DNA of 64,000 nucleotides, taken from the NCBI RefSeq assembly GCF_000215085.1, contig NC_015589.1:310001-374000 (forward strand), given 5' to 3'. The notes below the pieces were generated by a model, which worked only from the letters and a program-made list of their open reading frames with translations, was not told the origin of the DNA and did no database searches. The DNA comes from Desulforamulus ruminis DSM 2154. GTDB lineage: Bacteria; Bacillota; Desulfotomaculia; Desulfotomaculales; Desulfotomaculaceae. Shown here in pieces: positions 18,107 to 26,666 of the stretch; positions within the stretch are counted from its first letter, which is position 1; every line of letters begins with the position of its first letter. Position numbers and translations under genes: made by a program.

Positions 18107-18612
18107 TTTGTATGTTTGTTCTGTTAACCACATCGACAAATCACCACAAAATATTACAATTAGAGGCATGCATCTTCCTAGTTTCTTTGGAGTACTTATT
18201 GGATTATCTATGTATCGATACTAGTTAGCTCAAGACCATTTTTAGTAATCTTGGTATTTCTTGATTTTTAGAAAAGAATTCAAATCTCCAAAATTTGCAG
18301 AAATAAATTTCAGTTAAGATCAATATAGAAGAAACTTATGGAAGAAAAAATATGCACCAACTAAATCTATAAAAATAATTTAAATTTTATAAATATCTTA
18401 TGTTTAGCAATCTTTGTTTTCTATTTATAATGATTTGTTTTAAAATATTAAAAGTCTATCAAGGCTGTAGACATAAGCGATACTCCTTTTTTGTCACTTT
18501 TTATAAATGGTATATTTGTGTTCCGCGTTGTTTGCCTAAATATGATCCTTTGATCAAATGCAAAATCCTAAAAAGCTCATAGAGAAAAACCGAACAAGTC
18601 ATGGCTTTCGGC
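18107..18612. other. AT-rich intergenic region upstream of rplM
   Basis: About 500 bases with strongly AT-rich sequence. It should carry the promoter of the minus-strand sigma/holin genes, but I could not pick a convincing one. Open frames here, such as one at 18400-18582, lack ribosome binding sites and resemble nothing known. Confidence 0.5.
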
Positions 18613-18641
18613 TTGACACCTGATTTCCCATGGATTAAAAT
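18613..18641 (+). promoter_or_regulatory. Promoter of rplM-rpsI
   Basis: TTGACA at 18613-18618 and TAAAAT at 18636-18641 are separated by 17 bases, a near-consensus housekeeping promoter about 80 bases upstream of rplM. It would let rplM-rpsI be expressed despite the block separating them from truA. The roughly 70-base leader is GC-rich and may fold, but I do not identify a known L13 leader. Confidence 0.75.
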
Positions 18642-18721
18642 ACTATTATGTGTGGCCGGTTGCGGCTCCCGCCCCGTTGTCGCAGTCAGGCACCCAGGCT
18701 TTAAGGGAGGTTTACAAAAAA

Positions 18722-19153
18722 ATGAAGACAACATTCATGGCCAAGCCAGCTGAAATACAGCGCAAATGGTATGTCATAGATGCTGAAGGAAAGGCCCTTG
18801 GTCGTGTGGCTGCAGAAGCTGCTCGCATCTTACGTGGCAAACATACTCCTATGTTTACCCCCCACGTAGACACCGGGGACCATGTTATTATTTTGAATGC
18901 TGATAAGGTAATCCTTACCGGTAACAAACTTGATCAAAAGATGTACACCCGGCACAGTGGTTATCCCGGAGGTCTGAAACAGACTTCCTACCGCAAGATG
19001 ATGGATAAACGCCCGGAACTGATTGTGGAAAAGGCCGTCAAAGGCATGCTGCCCCACAACCGTTTGGGAACTCAGCAGGCTACCAAACTGAAAGTTTACC
19101 AGGGTGTTGAACATCCCCATCAGGCTCAAAAGCCGGAAGTGTGGAACTTTTAA
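18722..19153 (+). CDS. rplM: 50S ribosomal protein L13
   Basis: L13 (143 residues) with hallmark [36 protein letters not shown] and the C-terminal [18 protein letters not shown] 18722 lies 11 bases after GGGAGG and gives the [16 protein letters not shown] start used in this group; an internal ATG at 18737 is possible. It is an early assembly protein of the large subunit and pairs with rpsI. Confidence 0.96.
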   Translation: MKTTFMAKPAEIQRKWYVIDAEGKALGRVAAEAARILRGKHTPMFTPHVDTGDHVIILNADKVILTGNKLDQKMYTRHSGYPGGLKQTSYRKMMDKRPELIVEKAVKGMLPHNRLGTQQATKLKVYQGVEHPHQAQKPEVWNF

Positions 19154-19185
19154 TTATTAAGTCTTGACCGGAAGGAGGAAATATT

Positions 19186-19578
19186 GTGGCTCAAGTACAG
19201 TTTTATGGAACCGGCCGTCGGAAGAATGCAGTGGCCAGGGTTTACCTGGTACCCGGTGAAGGCAAGGTTCTGGTAAATAGTAAGCAGGTTCTGGACTATT
19301 TTGGACGTAAAACGCTGGATATGGTGGTGCGCCAGCCCCTGGAGCTCACCAATACCGTGGGTCGCTTTGACGTGATGTGTAAAGTGATCGGCGGCGGCGT
19401 TAGCGGTCAGGCCGGTGCGGTAAGACACGGTATTGCCCGGGCCTTGATTCAGGCTGACCCCAATTTGCGTCCCATTTTAAAGCGTGCCGGTTTCTTAACC
19501 CGCGACCCTCGTATGAAAGAGCGTCGTAAATACGGTCTTAAGAAAGCCCGCCGGGCGCCTCAGTTCTCGAAACGTTAA
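19186..19578 (+). CDS. rpsI: 30S ribosomal protein S9
   Basis: S9 (130 residues) starts at GTG 19186 behind GGAAGGAGG. The sequence [18 protein letters not shown], the loop [19 protein letters not shown] and the tail RAPQFSKR, whose terminal arginine reaches the P-site tRNA, are diagnostic. It is followed by a clear terminator. Confidence 0.98.
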   Translation: MAQVQFYGTGRRKNAVARVYLVPGEGKVLVNSKQVLDYFGRKTLDMVVRQPLELTNTVGRFDVMCKVIGGGVSGQAGAVRHGIARALIQADPNLRPILKRAGFLTRDPRMKERRKYGLKKARRAPQFSKR

Positions 19579-19591
19579 ATATCTCAAATTA

Positions 19592-19616
19592 AAGGAAGGC
19601 ATCCGCCTTCCTTTTT
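19592..19616 (+). terminator. Rho-independent terminator after rpsI
   Basis: AAGGAAGGC and GCCTTCCTT form a 9-bp stem with a short ATCC loop followed by TTT, 13 bases after the rpsI stop codon. Confidence 0.88.
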
Positions 19617-19649
19617 GTACTTTTAGGTATGGGTGTGAGGTGATGAGGG

Positions 19650-21797
19650 ATGTTGCAAAAGGCTAGGGAGATCCTAAAAAAATACTATGGTTATTCCTCC
19701 TTTCGAAGCGGTCAGGAAGAAATCATTAATCGTGTTTTACAAGGAAAGGATACCCTGGGGATCATGCCTACGGGCGGGGGAAAGTCCATTTGTTATCAGG
19801 TGCCGGCATTGCTGTTTCCCGGAACCACGCTGGTGATTTCACCTTTAATTTCTCTGATGAAGGATCAGGTGGACGCCCTCCATAGTCTGGGAATCCCGGC
19901 TGCCTATATTAACAGTTCCCTGGATTATGAAGAAGCGGCGGAAAGAATCCGGCAGGCAGGGCGCGGAAGATACAAGCTGCTATATGTGGCTCCGGAGCGT
20001 TTGGAAGCGAAGGGCTTTTTGGCCCGCATGCAATCGCTGCCCATCTCCCTGGTGGCGGTGGATGAGGCCCACTGTGTCTCCCAATGGGGACACGACTTCC
20101 GGACCAGCTATCTGGCCATTGCCCCCTTCATCCAAGAGCTGCCCCGCAGACCGGTGGTAACGGCCTTTACGGCCACCGCCACCGAAGAGGTAACCCGGGA
20201 TATGGTCCGGCTGCTCTCATTAAAAGAGCCCAGGATTTATATCACGGGATTTAATCGTGAAAACTTAACCTTTTCGGTTATCCGGGGAGAAAACAAAAGG
20301 GACTTCCTAACCCATTACCTGGCCAATCATGCCAACCAGGCAGGCATTATCTACGCGGCCACCCGCAAGGAAGTGGACAACCTCCATCACTGGCTGAAAC
20401 AAAAAGGGCATGCTGTGGGTAAATATCATGCGGGATTGGGTGATCAGGAAAGAGCCCACAACCAGGAAATGTTTTTATACGACGACATCCGTATCATGGT
20501 GGCCACCAATGCTTTTGGCATGGGGATTGATAAATCCAACGTACGCTATGTCATCCATTACAACATGCCGAAAAACATGGAGGCTTATTATCAGGAAGCC
20601 GGCCGGGCCGGCCGGGACGGGGAGCCCGGCCAGTGCATCCTGCTATTCGGCGCCCAGGATATCCAAGTACAAAAATTCCTCATTGAACAAAGCCCCATAT
20701 CTCCGGAAAGAAAAACACAGGAATATAAAAAGCTGCAGGGCATGGTGGATTACTGCCATACAACCCGCTGCTTACGGCAAACCATCCTAAAATATTTTGG
20801 GGAAGAAACGGTTCCCGAAAAATGCGGCAACTGCAGCAATTGCAATGATAACAGCCAGCTTACGGACATTACGGTGGAGGCGCAAAAGATTTTTTCCTGC
20901 ATCTGGCGCATGAAAGAACAGTACGGCGCTTCCCTGGTGGCGGATGTTCTCAAGGGCTCCCAGAGCAAAAGAGTAAAGCAGTATGGTTTTCATCAGTTAT
21001 CCACTTACGGCTTATTGAAGGAGTACACCGTTAAACAAATCACCGATTTGATCCATGTACTGATTGCCGAGGGCTATCTTTTTTTGACCGAAAGCCAATA
21101 TCCGGTGGTTCAACTTCTGCCCAAGGCCTTTGCCGTCCTGAAGGGTCAGGAGAAAGTCTTACAAAAGATAAGGCAAAAAGAACAGGTCAAGGATATAGAG
21201 GATGATTTATTTGAAAAACTTCGCAGTTTGCGCAAGGAGCTTTCCCAGAGAAACAAAGTCCCTCCCTATATTATTTTTCCGGACAGCACCCTGAGGGAGA
21301 TGAGTCAACACTGCCCCGCAGATCAAGGGGCCATGCTGGCCATCAAAGGGGTGGGACAGGCAAAATTCCAACAATACGGACAAGAGTTCCTGAAGCTGAT
21401 TCAGCAATATGTTCAGGAAAAAGGTATTTCTTTAGAAAAGGAGCGAGCCTCTAGCGGGGAGCCGGACCAGGAAAAGGAACCGCCCAGTCACGTGATCACC
21501 TGGAAGCTGCTGCAAAAAGGCTATTCCCTCCCGGAGATTGCCCGGGAAAGGAATTTGAAGCCGGTTACCATCCAAGACCACCTGATTCGCTGCGGCCTGG
21601 AAGGTTACGATATTCCCTGGGATACCTTGATTCCTCAAAAATATGAAGCCCTTATCCTGCAAAAGATTGAAGAACTGGGCGCCGATAAGCTTAAACCGCT
21701 CAAGGAGCAGCTTCCGGACGAAGTGGATTACATGGCCATTAAAGCGGTTTTATGCAAGCACAAAGTAGCCTGGAAAATAGGGGCCAGCAACAGATGA
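19650..21797 (+). CDS. recQ: ATP-dependent DNA helicase RecQ
   Basis: A 715-residue RecQ helicase of recombinational repair. Walker A is MPTGGGKS (near residue 40), the DEAH box VDEAHCVSQWGHDF lies near 137-150, and helicase motif VI is YYQEAGRAGRDG near 313-324. The RecQ zinc site follows (CHTTRC, then CGNCSNC near residue 394), then a winged-helix RQC domain and an HRDC domain (about residues 510-590). A further C-terminal helix-turn-helix extension (about 615-715, SLPEIARERNLKPVTIQDHL) is found in several Firmicutes RecQ proteins. ATG 19650 follows a GTGAGG ribosome binding site. Confidence 0.95.
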   Translation: MLQKAREILKKYYGYSSFRSGQEEIINRVLQGKDTLGIMPTGGGKSICYQVPALLFPGTTLVISPLISLMKDQVDALHSLGIPAAYINSSLDYEEAAERIRQAGRGRYKLLYVAPERLEAKGFLARMQSLPISLVAVDEAHCVSQWGHDFRTSYLAIAPFIQELPRRPVVTAFTATATEEVTRDMVRLLSLKEPRIYITGFNRENLTFSVIRGENKRDFLTHYLANHANQAGIIYAATRKEVDNLHHWLKQKGHAVGKYHAGLGDQERAHNQEMFLYDDIRIMVATNAFGMGIDKSNVRYVIHYNMPKNMEAYYQEAGRAGRDGEPGQCILLFGAQDIQVQKFLIEQSPISPERKTQEYKKLQGMVDYCHTTRCLRQTILKYFGEETVPEKCGNCSNCNDNSQLTDITVEAQKIFSCIWRMKEQYGASLVADVLKGSQSKRVKQYGFHQLSTYGLLKEYTVKQITDLIHVLIAEGYLFLTESQYPVVQLLPKAFAVLKGQEKVLQKIRQKEQVKDIEDDLFEKLRSLRKELSQRNKVPPYIIFPDSTLREMSQHCPADQGAMLAIKGVGQAKFQQYGQEFLKLIQQYVQEKGISLEKERASSGEPDQEKEPPSHVITWKLLQKGYSLPEIARERNLKPVTIQDHLIRCGLEGYDIPWDTLIPQKYEALILQKIEELGADKLKPLKEQLPDEVDYMAIKAVLCKHKVAWKIGASNR

Positions 21798-21829
21798 GGG
21801 GCTTATATCAACAAATGAATTATTACTGC

Positions 21830-21858
21830 AAATAACCACTGTTTAACAGTGGTTATTT
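21830..21858 (+). terminator. Terminator after recQ
   Basis: AAATAACCACTG and CAGTGGTTATTT form a 12-bp stem with a 5-base loop, followed by TATATCC. Symmetric A and T flanks mean it may work in both directions. Confidence 0.8.
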
Positions 21859-21947
21859 TATATCCAGGGATCGGATCCGTTGCTTCTATTTACCAAATTT
21901 CCTGCATACCATTTCCAGTAGAAGACTTGTACTAAGGAGTGGTAGGC

Positions 21948-22763
21948 GTGTCTGTGTTTGTAGGAGCCTTTCGATTAAAGAAAAGAGTTCTATTGGGTCT
22001 TTTGCTGCTATTGTTCATTCTGGTGCAGATGTATAAGATGTCCACCGCCCTATGGGCGGAAAAGAATGTGGAGGCCTTGTCCCCGGTTATGGTTAATAAG
22101 CTGATTGTGGTGGATCCCGGGCATGGTGGACGGGACCCGGGAAAGATTGGTGTCAGCGGGGTTCCGGAGAAAGAAATCAATCTGGAAGTATCCAAACGAT
22201 TGGCCACGGTGCTGGGACAAATGGGTGCGGCGGTCATTTTAACCAGGGACAGCGATGTGGATTTAAGCGACTCCTCGGCCAGCGGCTGGCAGGGAAAGAA
22301 AAGGCAGGATCTATCCAGGCGTGTGGCCATGGCCAATGATCGAAAGGCGGATTTATATATCAGCGTTCACTGCAACGCCTTTCCGGGAAAAAAGGAACAC
22401 GGGGCCCAGGTTTTTTCTCATCCGCAGTCTCCGGAAAGTAAGATTCTGGCAGAGTGCATTCAAGGGGAAATGGCCCGGATTCTTGGCAACACCACAAGAA
22501 AGGCCAAACAGGTGGATTACTACGCCATTCGAAAAACAACCATGCCGGCGACCATTGTGGAAATCGGCTTTATTACCAATCCAACAGAGGAAAAACTACT
22601 GCTGGATCCCCTGTACCAGAGTAAAGTGGCCTGGAGTATCACTGCAGGCATTGTAAAATACTTCGCTGAGGGGCAGTCCCAAGAGGAACCCGGGGCCAAA
22701 GCCAATGAAGACGTAATAAAAACCTTTCAACAACAGCCAGGGGAGTTTATTCCTGCTCCCTGA
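21948..22763 (+). CDS. cwlD: N-acetylmuramoyl-L-alanine amidase, CwlD-like
   Basis: A 271-residue protein with an N-terminal membrane anchor or signal segment (RVLLGLLLLLFILVQM) and an Amidase_3 domain. Zinc ligands and catalytic glutamate appear in VVDPGHGGRDPG, KEINLEVSKRL, SVHCNAFPG and TIVEIGFITNP. CwlD makes the muramic delta-lactam of spore cortex with PdaA, supporting a spore-forming host. In Bacillus cwlD also lies just after rplM-rpsI, so context agrees. GTG 21948 is chosen because AAGGAG ends 8 bases upstream; the GTG at 21939 overlaps the ribosome binding site. Confidence 0.9.
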   Translation: MSVFVGAFRLKKRVLLGLLLLLFILVQMYKMSTALWAEKNVEALSPVMVNKLIVVDPGHGGRDPGKIGVSGVPEKEINLEVSKRLATVLGQMGAAVILTRDSDVDLSDSSASGWQGKKRQDLSRRVAMANDRKADLYISVHCNAFPGKKEHGAQVFSHPQSPESKILAECIQGEMARILGNTTRKAKQVDYYAIRKTTMPATIVEIGFITNPTEEKLLLDPLYQSKVAWSITAGIVKYFAEGQSQEEPGAKANEDVIKTFQQQPGEFIPAP

Positions 22764-22896
22764 TTTAAAGGGTAGCATAAAAAAGCAAAGCGAGCTTTTT
22801 CCGGCAGCCGATGGTGAAATCCATGAACCGGCGCATATTGTAAAGCATAGAATGGAACATTAAGTAAGACACCTTTTTTCGAGGAGGAAAAAAATC

Positions 22897-24069
22897 TTGA
22901 TTTATTTTGACTCTGCGGCAACCTCTTGGCCCAAACCACCGGAAGTCTGGCAAGCCATGGAACACTTTATCAAAGAAGTGGGGGCAAGCCCCGGGCGGGC
23001 CGGGCACAAGCTTACGGTGACGGCAAACAAGATTGTGGATGAAACCAGGCAGCAGTTGGCTGACCTTTTTAGTATTAGAAATCATGAAAGAATTATTTTT
23101 ACCTTAAACGCTACGGATAGTTTAAATTTAGCCATAAAAGGATTGCTGCAGCCCGGGGACCATGTGATTACCAGTTCCATGGAGCATAATTCCGTAACCA
23201 GACCCCTCTATACCATGGAAAGTTACGGTGTTCAGGTCACCAAGATCATGTGCAATCAACAGGGGGATATGGATATCCGGGAGATGGAAAAAGCCATTTT
23301 GCCCAATACCAAAGCCATTATCCTGACCCATGCCTCCAATGTCACCGGAACCATTATGCCGGTGGAAGAGATTGGCCGGCTGGCGGCTCAATACCAACTG
23401 CATTTTATTATGGATGCGGCCCAAACCGCCGGGACCATAAGGATTGATGTAAAGAAACTGAATCTCAGCATCTTGACTTTTCCCGGACATAAAAGCCTCT
23501 ATGGCCCCCAGGGCACAGGGGGACTTTATATTCGTGAAGATGTAAACCTGCGCACCCTCCGGGAAGGAGGCACCGGCAGCGGCTCGGAAACACCCACTCA
23601 GCCCAGCATGATGCCGGAGCGGTATGAAAGCGGAACCTTAAATGCGGTGGGTATCGCGGGCCTGGGAGCGGGAGTAAAATTTATCCGCAAAACAGGCCTC
23701 GAGAAAATCAGAGAGCGGGAAATGGATTTAACCAAACGGTTTTTGCAAGGGGCAGCGGCGATTAGAGAACTAAAAGTCTATGGCAAGCAGACAACAGACC
23801 AGAGAGTGTCGGTGGTTGCCTTTAAAATAGAGGGCTATAAAGCTAGTGAGGTGGGAGAAATACTGGATAAGGAATACAATATCGCCTGCCGGGCCGGATT
23901 ACATTGTGCCCCGGATGCCCATCAAACCCTGGGAACCTTTCAGGAGAAGCTGGTGCGGTTTAGTTTTTCTTATTTTAACAAACCCGAAGAAGTGGATTTT
24001 GCCCTGGATGCCCTGCGGAAAATTGCCTCCGATAAGCCGAAGATCGGAACACTGCCCGTAGGGAAATAG
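22897..24069 (+). CDS. Cysteine desulfurase-like class V aminotransferase
   Basis: A 390-residue PLP enzyme of the SufS/CsdA type. The PLP lysine is in FPGHKSLYGPQG (near residue 200), the aspartate in MDAAQTAGTI, and the cysteine loop CRAGLHCAPDAHQTLGT near residue 330 carries the candidate persulfide cysteine. It starts at TTG 22897 behind GAGGAGG; the family start IYFDSAATSWPKP supports this. Sequence features match the stand-alone subfamily of Firmicutes (am_tr_V type) rather than the iscS or sufS operon members, and no scaffold gene is adjacent. Sulfur acceptor is unknown. Confidence 0.88.
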   Translation: MIYFDSAATSWPKPPEVWQAMEHFIKEVGASPGRAGHKLTVTANKIVDETRQQLADLFSIRNHERIIFTLNATDSLNLAIKGLLQPGDHVITSSMEHNSVTRPLYTMESYGVQVTKIMCNQQGDMDIREMEKAILPNTKAIILTHASNVTGTIMPVEEIGRLAAQYQLHFIMDAAQTAGTIRIDVKKLNLSILTFPGHKSLYGPQGTGGLYIREDVNLRTLREGGTGSGSETPTQPSMMPERYESGTLNAVGIAGLGAGVKFIRKTGLEKIREREMDLTKRFLQGAAAIRELKVYGKQTTDQRVSVVAFKIEGYKASEVGEILDKEYNIACRAGLHCAPDAHQTLGTFQEKLVRFSFSYFNKPEEVDFALDALRKIASDKPKIGTLPVGK

Positions 24070-24086
24070 ATTTTATGACATGAATC

Positions 24087-24119
24087 AATCACAGGAGTCT
24101 TATTTTCCTGTGATTTTTT
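24087..24119 (+). terminator. Terminator after the cysteine desulfurase-like gene
   Basis: AATCACAGGA and TCCTGTGATT pair around a TTATT loop and are followed by TTTT. It also separates this gene from the convergent minus-strand pair. Confidence 0.85.
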
Positions 24120-24187
24120 GTTTGCGTGGAGATAAAGTCAAGCACTGGAGGGTTAAAGAGATGTCATAAAAGGGGAGCATGGCTTTG

Positions 24188-24385
24188 CTATTTGGTGATC
24201 TTTTTATCCAATACAGCCACATGGACCAATATTCGGACCAGGGCCTCATGAAGTTCCGGAGGAATTTCTGCGCCCATACCCAGTTCAGACAGGGTTTGAG
24301 CCAAGGTTGGGTCTTGGTACAGAGGCGTCAGCGGGGCCCGGTTCGCCTGATCTGGAGAAACTGTCTTTTCCCGGTTCCTGTTCAT
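24188..24385 (-). CDS. FlhB C-terminal domain-like small protein (FhlB/YlqH type)
   Basis: A 65-residue protein whose second half, PLYQDPTLAQTLSELGMG then AEIPPELHEALVRIL, matches the end of the FlhB/YscU cytoplasmic domain and the stand-alone FhlB/YlqH proteins. Unlike those, it lacks the N-terminal VALRYD and VVAKG strands, so only the last helices remain. It follows the FliK-like gene by 2 bases on the same strand. A role in flagellar export switching is suggested by family only. It could be a decaying gene. Confidence 0.6.
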   Translation of the reverse strand: MNRNREKTVSPDQANRAPLTPLYQDPTLAQTLSELGMGAEIPPELHEALVRILVHVAVLDKKITK

Positions 24386-24387
24386 GG

Positions 24388-24972
24388 CTACACCTGCACA
24401 TTCAGCAGAAAATGAGCTTCTGCGGCTGGAAAATCAGGGTCCAGATCGGCAATACCGCGGATTCCCGGCTGGGTGCGGCAGGAGAGAATAACCGACGGGT
24501 AGCCTACTTCCGATAATTCCTCCTGCAGGGCGGTGGAGGCGGCCCGGAAAGCTTCGGCGGCTTCATTGTTTTCCGTAATGCACTGGACCGAAAGCAATTT
24601 ACCCGGCTGGGCGGCCAGAGTAAACCATAGTTGTCCCAGGAGGTCGGTATGGATGCTGAATAAAACCTTAACTTCTCCGTTTTCTTCGGTCTTGGCTGAA
24701 AAATCCCGGAGCTTATAATAAAACCGGGCGTCCTCATAGATCTGAGAACGAAGGGGAAGGGGAACGTAGGACAGTTCATCCTGCCGGTTGGCCGGGGCTG
24801 CTTCCGGTTGAGGAAGGTTCTTGGCCCCGGGGGTTTTGACGGCATTTGAGGTTTCACCGGGCATCTTGCCCCCCAAAATAAAGGGCTGCTGCTGAATTTT
24901 GTCCACCGGTTTGCCGGGGCTTACCTTTATGCTATCGGTCCGGAGTAAAGCGGACATCACTCGATCAATCAT
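24388..24972 (-). CDS. Putative FliK-like flagellar hook-length control domain protein
   Basis: A 194-residue protein. Residues 1-75 are proline-rich and low in predicted structure; the C-terminal half (KVLFSIHTDLLGQLWFTLAA, then NNEAAEAFRAASTALQEEL) resembles the Flg_hook/FliK C-terminal domain, which has the pattern LGxVxVxL followed by a helix. Coupling with the FlhB-like gene downstream repeats the FliK-FlhB functional pair outside a flagellar operon, as in ylqG-ylqH of Bacillus. ATG 24972 follows AAGGGGGG; an upstream start at 25008 has no such site. Assignment is from pattern, not from a search. Confidence 0.55.
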   Translation of the reverse strand: MIDRVMSALLRTDSIKVSPGKPVDKIQQQPFILGGKMPGETSNAVKTPGAKNLPQPEAAPANRQDELSYVPLPLRSQIYEDARFYYKLRDFSAKTEENGEVKVLFSIHTDLLGQLWFTLAAQPGKLLSVQCITENNEAAEAFRAASTALQEELSEVGYPSVILSCRTQPGIRGIADLDPDFPAAEAHFLLNVQV

Positions 24973-25228
24973 CAACAATCCCCCCTTTTTCCAGTATACC
25001 TTCGACATTTGTAAATTTGTTCCTTCTATTGTACCGATTCCGGCAGGAATTTGCCCTGTACACCCGAAAAATGTTACACAAGGTGAAATAAGCGGTAAAA
25101 ATGAAAGGATTTTGCCTTATTCTGCAGTGTCCAGGAAATTCACATAAAAATGAAGGCAATACGTTAGAATAGCTTTAACAAAGGAGCGGCGGACACTTTT
25201 TATTATTATAGGAATGGAGGGAATGCCA

Positions 25229-26632
25229 ATGAGTGTGGTATTTTGCGGTATTATGCCTCACCCGCCCATTGCGCTGCCGGAAGTGGGGGGAGAGGAGGCG
25301 GACAAGGTGCTGGCCACCCGGGAGGCCATGCTGGAGCTGGGCCGCCGGATTAAGGAAAGCGGCGCTCAATCACTGGTGATGATTTCACCCCATGCCCCGG
25401 TTTTTGGCGATGGCATTGCCATTAATAGTCTGCCGGAAACAAAGGGAGATTTAAGCCGTTTTGGGGCTGCCGGAGTTTCCTTTTCCTGCAGCTACGATCA
25501 AAAGCTGGGCGAGGAGATCGGCCGTCAGGCTGAAGACCTGCAGATCCCGGTTTTTGAACTGGATGAGGAATTAGCCCGGCAGACCGGTGTTGATCTGGAC
25601 CTGGACCACGGCTTCACGGTGCCCCTCTATTACCTTCGTCAAGCCGGGGTTGAACTTCCCCTGGTCCCCTGCTCCATGGGCGTTTTTTCGCCAGACCGGT
25701 TATATGCCTTTGGGGTGGCGGTGAAGCAGGCGGCCAAGGTTGCGGGAACCCCCGTGGCGGTAGTGGCCAGCGGGGATTTATCCCACCGTCTTACCCGTCA
25801 TGCCCCGGCCGGGTATGATGAGCGGGGAAAGGAATTTGACCGGAAACTGGTTTCCCTGGTGGGCGCCATGGACCTAGCGGGTTTAATGAATTTGGATGAA
25901 GATTTGTGCGAAGGGGCCGGACAATGCGGCTTGAGGCCCATCCTAATGATGCTGGGGGCGCTGGAGGGTACCGCGGTTAAGAGTGAAGTCTTGTCCTATG
26001 AGGGCCCCTTTGGGGTGGGCTATATGGTGGCTTCCCTGGAACCCACCGGCGACGCGCCGGAAAAGCAGTGGCTGAAACAACTGCGAACACAGCAGAGAAG
26101 CAAAATAGAAAGCTTGCAAAAGCAGGAAAGTTACCTTGTGCAGGTGGCCCGGGAGAGCCTGACCAGTTATCTGCAGGGGCAGTGGAAGACATCGGACCGT
26201 TACCCCGTTCCCGAAGCCTTTTCGGAAGCGGCAGGGGCTTTTGTTTCCCTGAAAAAGGACGGGCATTTGCGGGGATGCATCGGCACCACCGGCCCTACCA
26301 GAGCCAATGTGGTTGAGGAAGTGGCTTACAATGCGGTCAGTGCGGGAACCCGGGACCCCAGGTTCTACCCGGTTCGTCCGGACGAGCTGGACGACCTGGC
26401 CATTTCCGTGGATGTGCTGCTGCCGCCGGAACCCATTCAAAGTGTGGATCAACTGGATGTAAAGAAATACGGGGTAATTGTGCGCAGGGACCGCCGGAGC
26501 GGACTGCTCCTGCCGGACCTGGAAGGGGTGGACACACCGGAACAGCAGGTGGACATTGCCAGGCAGAAGGCAGGCATCGGGCCCCATGAAAAGATAACTC
26601 TGGAAAGATTTGGGGTTGTCCGCTACCGTTAA
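25229..26632 (+). CDS. AmmeMemoRadiSam system fused MEMO-like and AMMECR1 protein
   Basis: A fusion of about 467 residues. Residues 1-265 form a class III extradiol dioxygenase/MEMO-like domain (GIMPHPPIALPEVGG, MISPHAPVFGD, LDHGFTVPLYYL, VASGDLSHRLT). Residues about 295-467 form an AMMECR1 domain with LRGCIGT and SAGTRDPRFYPVRPDEL. The radical SAM partner follows after 34 bases. These three parts recur together across bacteria and archaea, but the reaction is unknown. ATG 25229 has GGAGG 8 bases upstream; the ATGs at 25214 and 25223 overlap or crowd that site. Confidence 0.9.
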   Translation: MSVVFCGIMPHPPIALPEVGGEEADKVLATREAMLELGRRIKESGAQSLVMISPHAPVFGDGIAINSLPETKGDLSRFGAAGVSFSCSYDQKLGEEIGRQAEDLQIPVFELDEELARQTGVDLDLDHGFTVPLYYLRQAGVELPLVPCSMGVFSPDRLYAFGVAVKQAAKVAGTPVAVVASGDLSHRLTRHAPAGYDERGKEFDRKLVSLVGAMDLAGLMNLDEDLCEGAGQCGLRPILMMLGALEGTAVKSEVLSYEGPFGVGYMVASLEPTGDAPEKQWLKQLRTQQRSKIESLQKQESYLVQVARESLTSYLQGQWKTSDRYPVPEAFSEAAGAFVSLKKDGHLRGCIGTTGPTRANVVEEVAYNAVSAGTRDPRFYPVRPDELDDLAISVDVLLPPEPIQSVDQLDVKKYGVIVRRDRRSGLLLPDLEGVDTPEQQVDIARQKAGIGPHEKITLERFGVVRYR

Positions 26633-26666
26633 TTTCAATGTCTGAGGTTACTGGGGTGATGTTTTT

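Noticed and set aside
12410-18612. Complete prophage
   Set aside because: Only a holin and a sigma-like gene suggest phage; no integrase, capsid, portal, terminase, tail or endolysin genes are present.
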